Under the pieces are notes generated by a model. That model saw only the letters and a list, made by a program, of their open reading frames with translations, did no database searches and had not been told where the DNA came from. Below, in pieces: positions 11,741-26,138 of a DNA stretch of 64,000 bases. The translations under genes were made by a program, and so were the position numbers. Origin of the DNA: Pseudopyrenochaeta lycopersici (lineage: Eukaryota; Ascomycota; Dothideomycetes; Pleosporales; Pseudopyrenochaetaceae); contig NHZP01000018.1 of the NCBI GenBank assembly GCA_003313425.1, forward strand, positions 1,013,044 through 1,077,043. Direction: 5' to 3'. How positions within the stretch are numbered: the first letter of the stretch is position 1; each line of letters opens with the position of its first letter.

Positions 11741-14584
11741 CTATCCTCCTCTCCTCTAGTCCTTATATCTTTATAACTAATATATAGCTTCTTATAGTAC
11801 TACGTAGTATTATTCTATTAGAGATTATATAAATACTATTAGTTAGGTTACTATAGTTTCTCATAAATAATATTTAAAGAAGAAGTTAGAGTATAAGATA
11901 TTATTATTAAAAGAGAAGTATAGAAATTATTATTATAATAAGGTGTTATTATATAAGCTAGTAAATATACTAGTTCTAAACTTTTTTTATTTAGATAAAG
12001 AGTTAGCTTAATTAGACGCGTAAGAAGCTAAAGCTAATAATATAAAAGAGAAAGTACTAAATATTCTTCTTACTACTTACGTAAAAAAGAATTAACTTTA
12101 TAAATAATAAAAGTTATTATAGTATTTTAAGTAATAATAAGTAGATAACTCTAGTTATATTATAGAAGAGATTAAAGTATTAGAAGTAATTAAAAATATT
12201 AACTAAGAAGTTAATATTCTTAAGTAAGAGTTAATACTTAGTACTTCTACTTTAGACTAGAGTATCTTTACTCTATCTTAGCTTAAAAGCAATCCTCTTC
12301 TTCTAAAGATTATAGTATTAAATTAAGTTAGTTATATACTCTATTCTTAAAGTTCTCTTATTCTTTATTATATTTATACTTATTAATTTATTTCTTATAG
12401 TTTTATAGATTTAATATTAGTTCTTAAGTATTCTTAGAGTTAGGATACTCTTTCTATTTAATTAAGTACTTAGTTTCTCTATACTTATCTTTTATAATCT
12501 TAGAATATTATATATTAAAGATTTTCTTAACTTTATATTCTTTTTCTTCTTTAGTTTTATATCTAAAAGTCTTTTATAGTAGTATTACTAAGTATATAAG
12601 TTCTAAGAGTTTAATATAGAACTTTAGGTAGATCTTTATATCTTTAGGTAGCTCTAATATATATATAACTAGTCTATTATATTATTTAATTAAAAATAAT
12701 CTAACTTTAACGTAGTCTAATTCTTTATTAGGTTATTTTATATAAAAGTTTTTTATAAGTAAATACACTTTATCCCTCTTTTTTAGCTTCAGCGCTATTT
12801 TTCTTTTCTTATTAATATATAAAATTTATTATTCTTATTTCTTTTTAAGCCTTTTCTATAGTTATTTTAGTATTTCTTATAATTCTCTAGCTATTTTAAC
12901 TACTACTTCTACTTTAATACTTAGAAGGTTTCTCTTAAATAGGTTTAGGTATTTTCTATAGTAGGCGTAAAATAGTATTTTATCTATTACTTTAGATTTA
13001 CTATTATTAAATATAATTTATACTATAAGTAATAGAGATACTTAATTATTCTATTATCTATTATAGTACGTCTATAGATATTATTTTAGAGTTCTATTAA
13101 TTCTTTCTATTTATTTATTAGTTTCTAGGTAGTATACTATAAATAGTTTCCTTTATATACTTATCTTAGCTATAAAAGTTAACTAGAAATTAGATATAAA
13201 TAATTTATTCTTATTACTTATAATAGTTTTTAGTATACTATAGTATTAAAATACTTAGTCTTTTATTATTTCTATAAGTTATAGTACTATAAAGTCTTTC
13301 TAAATAGTATACACTCTATATATTTAATATATCTATATACTATATTATATATTATATTATACTTATATCTAGTTACTTTATCTATAGACTTAGGTAAATC
13401 TATAATAAAGTCTATTACTATATCTTCTTATAGCTTTATAGGTATTTTAATTACTTATAACTTATTATAGAGTACGTATATAGTATATTTATTTTATTAG
13501 TACGCTATATATATCTTAATATATACTTCTACTTTTTACTTAAGGTTTATAATATAGTAATTTTATTATATAAGTTTTATAGGTTTTATAATTCCTAGGT
13601 ATCTATATATTAGATTATTATAGTATTATTAGATAATAATCTTTTATAGGTTCTTAGAGACTTCTACTTATATTTTTAAGATTACGTAGTATTCTTATAA
13701 AAGTTCTAAGGTCCTATCCTTATTTATTCTTAGGATTACTATATAAACTTTAGTCTTTTTTCCTACTATATTATATTTTTTACTTAGTGCGTTTACTCTT
13801 CTATTTTCCTTCTCTAGTATATATATACTCTTAAACTTATATTATCTTAAGAGTTCTAAGTATCTTACTTATCTATAATTAAGTTATTTAATTATTATAA
13901 AGTATATTAGGTTGTAGTAGTCTATATAGATAGTAAGTTCTAAGTAATATTTTACATATACTGTCTAATATTATAGTACGTTAATAATAGCTATAAGTTC
14001 CTTATTATAGATATTATATTATTCTTCTACTTATAAGAATTTTTATAAGTAATACGCTATAAAGTACCATTTTCTATCTTTTTTTTATAAGGCTACTACT
14101 CTAATTATAAGGTCTAATATATCTATTTTAATCTTTAGTAGCTATCTACTAGTAAATAATATAAATACTAGTTTAGTAGTATATACTTTTTTTAATATTT
14201 TAAAGGCTTAGTACTATTTCTTATTTTAGTCTTATTTTTCTTCTTTCTTTATTAGTTTTATTAAGGGTACTATAATCTTTAAGAAGTCCTTAATAAATTA
14301 TTAATTAAAGTTAATAAATCCTAGAAATAACTAAATATCTTTAACTATTTATAGTATTTTCTATTCTTAGATTATTCTAATTTTAGATTTACTAATCTAT
14401 ACTTCTTATCTTTTAACTATATATCTTAGGAATTCTACTTCTTTTTTATAAAATTTATACTTTTCTAGTTTTAGTTTTAGGTAGTAGTCCCTTAGTTATT
14501 ATAGTTTTTCCTTAATATAGTCTTAATATTTATTTATATTCTTTAAGTAAACTAGAATATTATCTAAGTAGGCTATAGTATATA

Positions 14585-14950
14585 TGTGGAGGAAAAAGGG
14601 AGAGCTTGGCAACAGTTACCCAGGTGATCTATGAGATGGACCACTGTTTTGTCTAGGAGGCTTTGAGAGCCAGCTATATAAAGGAGAGCTGAGCACGGCC
14701 TATTACAGGGGCCATTATACGGTAGGAGCGTGAGCAGCGTGTACGCGTGCGTGAGCGCGTACGTGCTCGCGCACGTGAGTCTACCTTCAGGTGTTCTCCT
14801 GCGTGAGCTTGCCCATCAGCTTGCACGTGAGCGTGCACGTGAGCGCGCCCGTGAATGTGCACATAAGTACGTGTCTCTCCAGGGTAAGCTCCTACGTCAG
14901 CGCGCACGTGAGCCTACCGTACTCCAGGTCACAGCGCGTTGTTTGCAACA
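14585..14950. repeat. Solo LTR, family L, 366-bp long form
   Basis: Starts TGTGGAGG and ends TTTGCAACA, flanked on both sides by ATATA (exact 5-bp target duplication at 14580-14584 and 14951-14955). It contains the TATA box CTATATAAAGG. Compared with the 245-bp copies at 16391-16635 and 30272-30516, it has about 120 bp more of CACGTG-rich, alternating inverted repeat sequence (about 14735-14905). It is not RIP-mutated although it sits inside a RIP-mutated Gypsy RT gene. Confidence 0.8.
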
Positions 14951-15433
14951 ATATATATTAAGAAATTCTACTAAGATATTATTTATTAAGTCTTAGTATA
15001 TTACTAGTATATTTATTAAGCTAAATAGTATTACTATATACTTATAATATTTATATTATATCTTGAAAGTAGTTTTCTATTCTTCTCTTTTCTTTATTCT
15101 AATAAAGTTATATATTCTTTTTAAATCTAATATAGTAAAGTATTAAGCTGTTATTAATCTATTATATAATTCTTATATATTAAGTAGTAGGTAGTAGTTC
15201 TTTTTAGTCATATTATTTAACTTTCTATAGTTAATATATAATTTTAGTACTCTATCTTTCTTTAGTATAAATATTTAAAGTATTCTACTAAGAACTTAAT
15301 TTTCCTAATAAAACTCTTTACTAAATTTTTATTAATATATTTCTTTAAAATACCTAGTTTATAGTTACTAAGGTAGCATATTAGTATAAACTTAAGCTAC
15401 TTACTTTCTATAAGTTCTATCTTATAGTCTTAT

Positions 15434-15659
15434 TGTGGGTGGAACTTCCTCTGCAGCTGCAGCGTGCGGTAAGTTATCGTGTATGTAGTAGGTATCTGTG
15501 TTCGTGGTAATTATTCTCTATTGTCTACGTACAGTTAAGGAGAGTTCTTATATAGGGGGTACAGAGCTTTGGCCCTCGTGCCTAAAGCTTCTGTTGTCAT
15601 GTAATAGCGCGCGACAGCTTAACGTCGTGCGTACCAACCTCATGCATTACGTACGGACA
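15434..15659. repeat. Solo LTR of a second family (226 bp)
   Basis: Starts TGTGGGTGG, ends GTACGGACA, and is flanked by CTTAT on both sides (15429-15433 and 15660-15664). It has an internal CTTATATAGG TATA-like box. No internal retroelement sequence is attached. Undamaged by RIP, inserted in the RT region of the minus-strand Gypsy element. Confidence 0.75.
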
Positions 15660-15736
15660 CTTATAGTTAATATTTTAGTAGTACTCTCTTTCTTACTTTT
15701 TTAGTAAATATATCTTTAAATTTTTTATATTCCTTT

Positions 15737-17490
15737 AAGATTTAAAGTATAAAGTTTACTATTTTCTTCTACTAAGATTATAGCTAAGTTTATAGCTAGC
15801 TAACAGCCTTTAATAAGCTAAGCGAGAGCCTTACTTAAAGGGCTCTATAATTAACGTTAAAGGAGCTTATATATAAGGCGGGCCTATTAATTAAGTTAAT
15901 TAGTAGTATAAGGCGTTTCTATTATCTAAACAGCCTTAGCTATAGCTACTATCTATAGAGGAGATAGTATATAAATAACTATTAGCGTTAATATAACGTG
16001 TTTAGGATAAAACAGGACTAAGCCTGTCGCCTAAAAGACTCTAAAGATATTTAAAGTTAAGAAAATAGTTATACGTATATAAGGATATATATAGAGAAAC
16101 TTATCCTTATTAATAAACTGCACCTATTAGCGCGTAAGCCTGTCTATTACTTATCTATACGCTATCTTAAGAGGTAAGAAGTAACTAATATTAAGAGGCT
16201 ATAACTTATAAGACGTATAAGAAGGTATATAAAAAGTAATAATATTCCTCTCTATATAGTAAGTATTAAACGTAAGCGTTATATAGCTGCTATAGCTGTC
16301 TAGTATAAGAAGGCGATAGCGTCTAATTATACGTGCGGCTGTAAGAATATTAAAATACTTTAACTAAGTAAGGCTAAGGTTATTAGTTATTGTTGCAAAC
16401 AACGCGCTGTGACCTGGGGTACGGTAGGCTCACGTGCGCGCTCACGTGCGCGATCACGTGCGCGCTCGCGCACGCGTACACGCTGCTCACGCTCCTACCG
16501 TATAATGGCCCCTGTAATAGGCCGTGCTCAGCTCTCCTTTATATAGCTGGCTCTCAAAGCCTCCTAGACAAAACAGTGGTCCATCTCATAGATCACCTGG
16601 GTAACTGTTGCCAAGCTCTCCCTTTTTCCTCCACAGTTATCTATCTATTATTACTTACACTAATACTCTAGTTACTAGGTAGCTTAAGCTTAGGACTATA
16701 CTATAACGCCTAGTAGACTTTACTCTTAAGGATAATAAAGGGAGGTAGTACGTAGCCTTCAGCGCTTATATACTTAATTATTATTATCTAGTTATAGTTA
16801 CTAGGCTGTATAATAGTTCCTTATCTAATAGTATTAGAGCTAGTAATAACCTTTAATATTAAGGTAATACCTATTATAAACCTAGTCTTATTAAAGTTAT
16901 AGGTATCCTTAGTAGCTATCTTATATATCTTAATTATATCCTTTATAAGGCTATACTAGGCGTTTATTTTTATACGATCTTTATATTTTACGCGCTATAA
17001 GTAGAATTTATAGTTCTACTTTATCTAAAGCTCTAACTAAGCCTTAATAAAATAACAGACCTAGTTCTTACTAAGAGGAAGTAGAGGAGGCTACTAGCCT
17101 CGTGTAGTAAGAAGAGCGTCTCCTATCTAACGTACGTTAATAATATAAGGCGGAAAGCCTTATTAATTAAGCTCTAGTATCTATTAAATAAAGCTCTATT
17201 CCTTAGTAGATAATAGCTTACGTTTTCGTGCGTTAATCGTTAAAGGAGGCTAGCAGCCTTAGAGGCGCCGCTGAAGGAGTGATTAGGGAACGTTAAATAG
17301 CTTCACAGCCCTGCTTGTACTATTTATCTGTCTTAAATTAATCGCCTAAGACGCAAGAAGGACACGACCCTCCTTTTAAGCTACTACAGGCTGTCGTTGG
17401 GTAGTTATAATTGTTGTTGTGGAGGCAAGCGCGTTAGTGATGATGAGGTAGGCCGGCGACTGGTGTTAGCCGGCGGGTAGTGGAACACGT
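15737..17490 (+). mobile_element. Tc1/mariner-type transposon, copy 2 (truncated, interrupted)
   Basis: Reverse complement of the element at 3941-5775, with its terminal inverted repeat at the right end (reverse complement begins ACGTGTTCCACTACCCGCC) followed by TA (17491-17492). The left end is truncated: similarity begins near 15737 within what would be the transposase end of copy 1. A solo LTR (16391-16635) is inserted in it. RIP changes differ from those of copy 1, so the two copies were mutated independently or at different times. Confidence 0.65.
16391..16635. repeat. Solo LTR, family L, 245-bp form
   Basis: Starts TGTTGCAAAC and ends TCCTCCACA (reverse orientation relative to the copy at 30272-30516). 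Flanked by GTTAT on both sides (16386-16390 and 16636-16640). The sequence appears identical to the reverse complement of the 30272-30516 copy, indicating recent mobility. Inserted in the mariner copy. Confidence 0.85.
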
Positions 17491-19561
17491 TAATTTAGAG
17501 GCTAGGCTAAGGCAGGTAGTAACCTTATAGGTTATTATCCTTCCTAGTTTTCTATTTACTACTATTATCTAGTAAGGTTTTTTCTTTAAGATAGGCTACA
17601 GCCTTACTTTTAATATAGCTATCTTAGAGATATAGTTTACTTATAATCTAGAATCTATTAGTACTTTTAGCTCTTTTCCTTAAAGTTTTATTCTAAGTCT
17701 AGAGAGGTTCTCTTCCTTTTATTAGATAGCCTACTACTATTTTTTAGTACTATTTAGTTATAGTTAAATCTCTTATCTAGCTCTAGCCTTCTAGCTATAA
17801 GAAGGTTTCGCTTCTAATTTCTTTCTAAAAAAGAGTTATTATTAAAGCTGTTAGTTCCTTTCTCTAATTTATAACACGTATATCCTACGTTTATATATAC
17901 CTACTATAATTTATTAGTACATTATTTATTTATAATAATATTTTAGTTAGCTATATACTTATTATTATATCTTAGGAAGTAGTTTATTATCTTTTTATCT
18001 TATAAGTAGTTAATATAATTATCCTAGTAATAGTTATACTATTACTATTTATACACTCTCTTTAGTATTAGAAAGTATCCTTCTTATAGTTTAATAACGT
18101 AGTAGTAGTTATAATAATTATATATATAATAAAGGTATAATAGTAGCCTATACTAAGAGTTTCTCTAGTCGTAGTTATAATAAAATAGTTTTTATCCTTT
18201 TTCTACTTATATAATAGCTTTTTATTCTATCTATTATTTAGCGTATTTTGTAAAGAATCCTTCGCACTTAATATTCTTAATTACGTATTCTTAGTATATA
18301 TTTTCTATCTTTAAAGGTTTATACTTTATTTTTTAGTTTTAGTACTTTATATATATATACTTTCTACTTTACGCTTTCTATAGTACTAGTTTACCTTATA
18401 TCTCTTTAATTTTATAGTCTAGTACTTATATTTATACTTCCTTAGTATTCTTTATAGCTAGTAGTTAGTCTTAGTTAACCCTAGTTCTTAGATATAGCTC
18501 TAGTAGAACTTTATTATTCTAATTAGTTTCTTAAGTACAAGTAAGTACTTATCTATAAGTTTCTCTTATTTAGTTATTATCTTACTAAGGTAGTAATAAG
18601 AGTCTAGTACTATAGTTAGGAGTAGTAACTACTTCTTAGTCTCTAATTTAAGTATTATTAAAGCTATTGATTATATTAACTTTAAGTTAAGAAACTTTAT
18701 TCTTTTACTTATAATTCTTTATAAAGTATCTTTTCTTCTTATAATTATAGTAATTACCTTTTAACTTCTCTATATCTATCTTCTAGTATCTTACTTTCTT
18801 ATCTCTTTACTTTTTTTTAATATTATCTAAATATTTTAGTTCTAGTTTATTAGAAGTATAGTAGCTAGTAGTATAAGTATTTTTAGAGTAGTAAATATAG
18901 CCTTTTTATTTACTTATATATATTATTTTTCTTTTCTTATAACTTTATAGTTCTTAGTTTAATTTAGATAAGTTATTATTAATTCTTATATAGTTATTAA
19001 TTAAGTTATTAAGATTTATAATAATATATCTTATTCTTATAAGTTCTTCTCTAACTTATAGCTTTAAGCCTTATTAGAATATCTTTTTAAGAGCTTTATT
19101 ATCTTATCTAATAATTCTAGAGTATTATTTAAATCTATTAGTATAGTTAGTAATAGAAGTGTATTATTTTAATTCTTATATATATTATTCTACTATAATT
19201 TTCTTAATCTATATTCTAAAGATTTATTAGATATATTTTTTAAACTTATCCTAATCTTTAAATATTTTTATATTTTCTATATTAATAATTCTTTAGTCTA
19301 TATATTATTCTAGTTATAGTATAACTTAGTCTAGTACTTTACTTATAAAGTAAGTAATTATAATAAGTACTTTATTACTTTTATTAGTATTCTTATAGAG
19401 GTAGAAGTATAAATTAAGTTAGAGTAACTATTCTTTAAGGTATTATTAGTTACTACTAAATATAGTAGGTTTACTAATAAAGCAACTCTTAGTAGATATA
19501 GTTAAAGAGTTAAGAGTAGCTATATATTTACTAGTATTACTTATCTTAAAGGTAATTAAAA

Positions 19562-19837
19562 TATTAAAGATTTAATTAAGTAGTTATAATATAAAGTAAC
19601 TAGTATTAACTAGTTAGGCTCTTTAGAGTATTCTATAGATATATAATACTAGGTTAGTTAAATATAGAAGTATTAGATAGTAGTATACTTATAGATTAAC
19701 TAAAGGTAATTATAATGTGCTATAGGGGCTATATTATGCGAGTCTATATACATAATTATCCTATAGGATTCCTGTAAGGCCTCCTCTAGGTTTTCTAGGT
19801 TTGTCTCCGTCCTATGGGACATAGTCCGTCTTGGCGT
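19562..19837 (-). repeat. Gypsy-1 family 5' LTR, truncated
   Basis: Minus-oriented LTR matching 11341-11740 from its inner end (TATTAAAG, a RIP form of TGTTAAAG) through GTCCTATGGGACATAGTCC. The outer end is cut near 19837, where unrelated sequence begins. Confidence 0.6.
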
Positions 19838-20358
19838 GGGCACTAGGTGCCGCAATAATTCGTGAGACGTTTTCTGCTGAGGTAATCAACCCCGCCAAAC
19901 CTAACCCATCTCATCTCGACAGTGAATGTTCACAAGGCCACAATAACATGGAATTGCGCTCAAATAAAGTATATAATAGCTCATTTAAAAGGCTAAAGAC
20001 TCCTAAACAAAATCCTGTACTCAAGGTACCTAATACTAAAGAGCGCGCCTACTTTTTCTAGCATATAGACTATAGACAGCCTAGCAAGAAGATTAAGGAT
20101 ATAAACGCTTAACATAGGATAAGTAGAGCTACAGGTAATAGATAGCGTAAGGAGTATAAGAGATAGGGTAATGCTTACTATGTAAGAAAGAGGGGGAGCC
20201 TAAAAAGGAGTATAAAGCTTAGGAGGCCTTAGTAAGTAAATATTTAAAAGTTAGAGCTACTCCTAGAAAATTCTACTAACCCTGTAAGAGATAAGCCCTA
20301 TTAAATTTAAGCTAAAGTAAATAATATTCTGCTCTATTTATAATCTATAGAGTATAAC
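19838..20358 (+). other. Unclassified, partly undamaged sequence
   Basis: A short open frame runs from the truncated LTR to about 20061 (76 codons, Asn/Ser/Lys rich); the same frame continues with TAG/TAA stops to about 20240 and is Lys/Arg rich. It may be the 5' part of a transposon gene that escaped RIP in its first half. No family recognised. Confidence 0.3.
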
Positions 20359-21040
20359 TGTTAAAGATCTAATTAAGTTGTTACAATATAAAGCAACTGG
20401 TGTTAACTAGTAGTATCTTTAGAGTATTCTGTAGATGTGCAGGCTAGGTTAAAGGTAGAAGTATTAAATAGTAGGATACTTATAGATTATCTAAAGTTAA
20501 TTATAATATGCTATAGGGCTACATTATGCGAGTCTATATATATAGTTATCTTATAGAATTCCTATAAGGCCCCCTCTAGGATTTCTAGGTATATCTCTGT
20601 CCTATAGGATATAGTCTGTCTTAGCATAGGTTTTCTAAGATTACGTAATTCTAGCGTTATTAGTTAGTTTAGAGGCTTAGTCTCTTCGTTAGTTATCTGT
20701 GCCTCCTCCTACATCCTTATAACTGCTGCCTTCTTACTTCCTACTCGTAATACTATCCTCCCCTTTAGTCCTTATACCCTTATAACTAACTTATAGCTTC
20801 TTATAGTACTACCTATTATTATTCTATTAGAGATTATATAAACACTATTAGTTAGGTTACTATAGTTTCTTATAAATATTACTTAAAAAAGAAGTTAGAG
20901 TGTAGGATATTATTATTAAAAGAGAAGTATAGAAATTATTATTAAAATAGGGTGTTATTATACGAGCTAGTAGATATACTAGTTCTAAACTTTTCTTATT
21001 TAGATAAGGAAGTAGCTTAGTTAGATGCGCAGGAAGCTAA
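20359..21040 (-). mobile_element. Gypsy-1 family fragment: 3' LTR plus 3' internal end
   Basis: LTR at 20359-20752 (TGTTAAAG to a RIP-altered CGTAATA end), followed by about 290 bp that parallels 11741-12030. It stops at AGCTAA exactly where the LTR at 21041 begins, so the plus-strand Gypsy-1 element inserted into this one. Confidence 0.65.
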
Positions 21041-24000
21041 TGTTACGAACAGGAAGTGGGAAGGCGGCGGTTATGAGGATGTGGGAGGAGGCACGGACGA
21101 CCAAACGAGGAGACCGAGCCTCTGAACCAACCGATGACGCCAGGATCACGTGATCCCAGGAAACCCACGCCAAGACAGACTATGTCCTATAGGACAGAGA
21201 CAAACCTAGAGATCCTAGAGGGGGCCTTATAGGAATCCCATAAGATAATTATATATATAGACTTACATAATGTAGCCCTATAGTATATTGTAATTAACTT
21301 AAGATAATCTATAAGTATACTACTATTTAATACTTCTACCTTTAATCTAGCCTGCACATCTACAGAATACTCTAAAGATACTAACTAGTTAACACTAGTT
21401 ACTTTATATTATAAGTACTTAATTAGATCTTTAACATTTTAATTACCCTTAAGATAAGCAGCCCTAGCAAATACGTAGCCACCCTTAACTCTTTAACTGT
21501 AACTACTAAGGGTCGCCTAATTAGCAAACTAACTACGTTTAGCAGTAACTAATAACACCTTAAGGGATAGTTACTCTAACTTAACCTATATTTCTATCTC
21601 TATAAGGATATTAATAAAAGTAATAAGGCACCTATTATGATTACTTACCTTACAGGTAAGGCGCTAGACTAGGTTACACTATAACTAGAGTAATACATAG
21701 ACTAAGGAATTATTAACGCAGATAACACAGAAATATTTAAAGATTAGGATAAGTTTAAAAATATATCTAATAAATTTTTAGAATACAGACTAAGAAAGTC
21801 GCAGCAGAAAGACACATACAGGAACTTAAGCAACATACTTCTATCGCTAACTATACTAATAGGTTTAAACAGTACTCTACAATTATTAGATAGGATAACG
21901 AGGCTCTTAAATAAATGTTCTAACAGGGCCTAAAACTACAGGTTAGGGAGGAACTTATAAGAACAGGATGCATTATAAAAGACCTTAATAACCTAATTAA
22001 TAACTATATAAGAATTAATAATAACTTATATAAACTTAACTAGGAACTATAAAGCTATAGAAAAAGAAGAATAACCTATACAGGTAAACAGAAAGGCTAT
22101 ATTTACTACCTAAAGAACACTCGCACTACTAGATACTACACTTCTAATAAACTAGAACTAATATATCTAGATAACGTTAATAAGAAGTAAAGAAATAGGA
22201 AGGTAGGAAACTAGAAGACAGATATAGAGAAGATAAAAAGTAATTACTATAATTATAGGAAGAAGGGACACTTTATAAAGAATTATAGATAAAAGAATAA
22301 GGTTACTTAACTTAAAGTTAATATAATTAAAAACTTTAATAACACCTAATTTAAGGACTAGGAGGTAGTTACTACACCTAACTATAGTACTAGACCCTTA
22401 TTACTACTATAGTAAGATAATAACTAGATTATAGGAACCTATAGACAGGTTCCCTTAAATACTTAGGAAATTAACTAGAATAATAAGGCTCTAGCAGAAC
22501 TATATCTAGAGACCCTAGTTAACTAGGACTAACTACTACTTATAGAAAGTATTAAGGAAGCATAAGCACTAGATAACAAAATATAGAGGATATAAGGTAT
22601 AGCAGTACTATAGAAAATACACAGCAGAAAATACGTATGTATGCGATGCTAGGACTAGAAGATAAAGTGCAAACCCTTAAATTAGAATAATATATATTAG
22701 GAATACGTAATAGAGAATATTAAGTATATTAGATTCTCTACGGAGCGAGCTAAATAATAAATTAAATAAAAAGCCTTAGCCTAAGTAGAGAAAGGATAAA
22801 AACTCTTCTAATATAACTACAATTAGAGAAACCTAAAACACGGGCTACTATTATACCTCTGCTGCACATATAATTACTATAATTACTATTACGCTATTAA
22901 GCTATAAGAAGGACACTTCCTAATACTAAAAGGGGCGTGTAAATAGTAATAGTATAACTGTTAAAGGGATAATTGTATTAACTACTTATAGGACAAACAA
23001 ACAATAAATTATTTCCTAGGACACAATAACGAGCACACTGTAAACTAAAACATTATTATAAATAAATAATGCACTAATAAATTATAGCAGACTTATATAA
23101 ATCTAGGATGTAAGCGCTATAAGCTAGAAAAGGAAGCAAACAGTTTTAAGGAAAATTCTTTTTTAGATAGAAACTAAAAACTAAACCTTCCTATAGCAAG
23201 AAGGCTAGAACTAGACGAGGGATTCGTCTATAACTAGATAACACTAATAAGCAGTGTTAGGCTATCTAATAAAAGGAAGAGGGTCTCTTCTAACTTAGAA
23301 TAAAACTCTAAGGAAAAGAGCTAAAGGCACTAATAGATTCTAGGTTATAAGTAAACTATATCTCTAAGACAGCTATGTTAAAAGCAAGGCTATAACCTGT
23401 CTTAAAGAAAACACCCTACTAGATAACAGTAGCAAACAGAAAATTAGGAGGAATAGTAACTTATAAGGTTACTACCAGCGTTAAAGCTATATATTAACTA
23501 CAGGAAGCTAAACGACATTACTAAAAAGAATTACTACCCGCTACCTAATATATAAGAACTACGCGACAGATTAATAAGAGCTTAATATTTTACTGCGCTA
23601 GACCTAAGAGGAGTATATAACCTTATTAGAATAAAGAAGGGAGAGGAATAGAAAACTGCCTTTAGGATACGATATAGACATTATAAGTACACAGTAATAC
23701 CCTTTAGCCTTATAAACGCACCAGCAACGTGTTAAGACTTAATTAATAACGTCTTAGCAGAATGTCTTAACATATATACTATAGCCTACCTAGACAACAT
23801 CCTAGTCTACTCTAAGAACATAGATAAATATAAGAGACATATTAAGGAAGTACTACGATAACTAAGGAACTATTATCTTAAGTTAAAACTAGAGAAATGC
23901 GAATTTTATAAAGAAGAAGTAGAATTCTTAAGATATATAGTTAGAAGATAAGGAGTATAGATTAGTAAATCTAAGGTTAGGATAATCTAAGAATAGAAGA

Positions 24001-26138
24001 TACTATAAACAGTTAAGGATATCTAGTTATTCTTAAGATTTATTAACTTTAATTAATAATTTATTAAGGACTTTGCTAAGATTACAGCACCCTTAATAAG
24101 ACTAATAAAAAAAGAGGAAAAATAGGACTAGAATAAAGAATAATAATAAGCCTTTAAAATACTAAAAGAAGCATGCGTAGCTAAACTAGTACTTATATTA
24201 TTTACTAGTAAATAACTACTAAAGATTAAAACAGACGCATTAGACTTCGTAATTAGAGTAGTAGCTTTACAGAAGAAGAATAGAAAATAGCACCCTATAG
24301 CGTATTACTTGCGTAAATTCTTATAAATAGAAGAGTAATACGATATCTATAATAAAGAACTAAAAGCTATTATTAACGTACTGTAATATTAGAGAGTATA
24401 TGCAGAAAGTTACTTAGAACTTACTATTTATACTAACTACTAGAACCTAATATACTTTACGATAATAAAATAACTAAATTAAAGATAAGTAAGATAGTTA
24501 GAACTCCTAAGATAATATAAGTTTAAGATTATCTATATACTAGGGAAAGAAAATAGAAGAGTAAATACACTAAGCAGGAGATATAATGTAATAGGGAAGA
24601 AAACTAAAGTTTGTATAGCGATCTTAAAGATAAATAAGGACGGAACTCTAGGACCTTTACAGGAATGTTACGTAATCTTAAAAATATAAGCAGAAGTTCC
24701 TAAGAACCTACACGAAGCTATTATCTAATAATACTACGATAATCTAATATACGGACACTTAGGAATTACGAAAATAATAGAACTTATCTAATAAAACTAT
24801 TATATTATAAACTTTAGGTAAAAAGTAGAAATATATATTAAAAAATGTGTACTCTGCTAACAAAATAAACATACTACTTATACACCCTACAGTAAGTCGC
24901 AGGTAATTAAGATACCTATAAAACTATAGGAAGATATAGTAATAGACTTTATTACAGATTTACCAAAGTCTATAGATAAAGTAACTAGATATAAGTATAA
25001 TGCGATATGCAACGTAGTATACAGATATATTAAATACGCAGAGTTTATACTATTTAAGAAAAATTTTACAGTACTATAACTCGCGGAAATAATAAAAGAC
25101 TAAATATTCTAATACTATAGTATACTAAAAACTATTATTAGTAATAGAGATAAGTTATTTATATCTAATTTCTAGTTAACCTTTATAGCTAAGATAGGTA
25201 CTTAAAGGAAACTATTTATAGTATACTACCTAGAAACTAATAGATAAATAGAATAAATAAACAGAACCTTAAAATAATACTTACAAACGTACTGTAATAA
25301 ATAATAGAATAACTAGGTATTATTATTACCTACAGTATAAATCGCGTTTAATAATAGTAAATCTGAAGTAATAGGCGAAACACTGTTCTACGCCTATCAC
25401 GGGAAATACCTAAATCTATTTAAAAGAAACTTTCTAAGTGTTAAAGCGGAAGCTGTAGTTAGAATAGTAGGAGAACTGCAGGTAACGCTAAAATAGTTAT
25501 AAGAAAGACTTAAGAAAAGATAAGGATAATAAATTTTATATATTAATAAGAAAAGAAAAACAGCGCCTTAGCTAAAAAAAGGGGATAAAGTATATTTACT
25601 TATAAAAAACCTATATATAAAATAACCTAATAAGAGATTAGACTATATTAAAGTTAGACTGTTTTTAGTTAAATAACGTAACAGACTAGTTATATATATA
25701 TTAGAACTACCTAAAGATATAAGAATCTACCTAAGGTTCTATATTAAACTGTTAGAACCTGTACACCTAGTAACGCTACTATAGAAAACCTTTAGGTATA
25801 AGACTAAAGAAGAAATAGAGTATAAAGTTAAGAAAATCTTTAATATGCGATATTCTAAGATTATAGAAGATAAGTATAAAGAGAACAAGTACCTAGTTAA
25901 ATAGAAAGTGTACCCTAACTCTAAGAATACTTAGGAACTAAAATTAAACTTAGGAAACTATAAGGAATAAATTAGCGAATATAACTATGATAGGGAACAG
26001 AAAGAACTTAGATACTAGAATTATAACTAACCTAATCTAACAACGTAATTCCTAAAGGAAGAGGATTACCTTTAAGCTAGGATAGAGTGAAAACGCTCTA
26101 GTCTAGGGCAGAAGTACTAGGCATTAGCCCTTGCTTAA
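21041..26138 (+). mobile_element. Ty3/Gypsy element (Gypsy-1), RIP-mutated, without 3' LTR
   Basis: The 5' LTR spans 21041-21435 (TGTTACGAAC to TTTAACA). The first ~90 bp of the LTR are undamaged and the rest is RIP-altered. Internal order on the plus strand: Gag (about 21450-22350), protease region (about 23280-23400), RT with AYLDNILVYSKN near 23785-23815, RNase H with KTDALDFVI near 24230, integrase, and a chromodomain-like end near 25850-25930 (YLVKWKVYPNSKN). Stops are TAG/TAA. It ends at the insertion point of Gypsy-2, and no matching 3' LTR is seen. Confidence 0.75.

Larger units (their letters stand above)
11741..19561 (-). mobile_element. Ty3/Gypsy retrotransposon internal region, RIP-mutated and interrupted
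   Basis: Read on the minus strand from right to left: Gag and protease region (19561 to about 17493), reverse transcriptase (about 15430-14540), RNase H and integrase to about 12000. RT landmarks include the catalytic-loop region read as AYLDNILVY near 14545-14575 (YLDD in active elements, Asp changed to Asn) and an RNase H stretch near 13900 read as DYYNLIYF (DHKNL.YF family pattern). Stops are TAG/TAA throughout. Later insertions interrupt it: solo LTRs at 14585-14950 and 15434-15659, and the mariner copy at 15737-17490. LTRs lie at 11341-11740 and 19562-19837. Confidence 0.7.

Noticed and set aside
14674..14996. Arg/Ala/His-rich frames on both strands
   Set aside because: Products of the CACGTG inverted-repeat expansion in a solo LTR.
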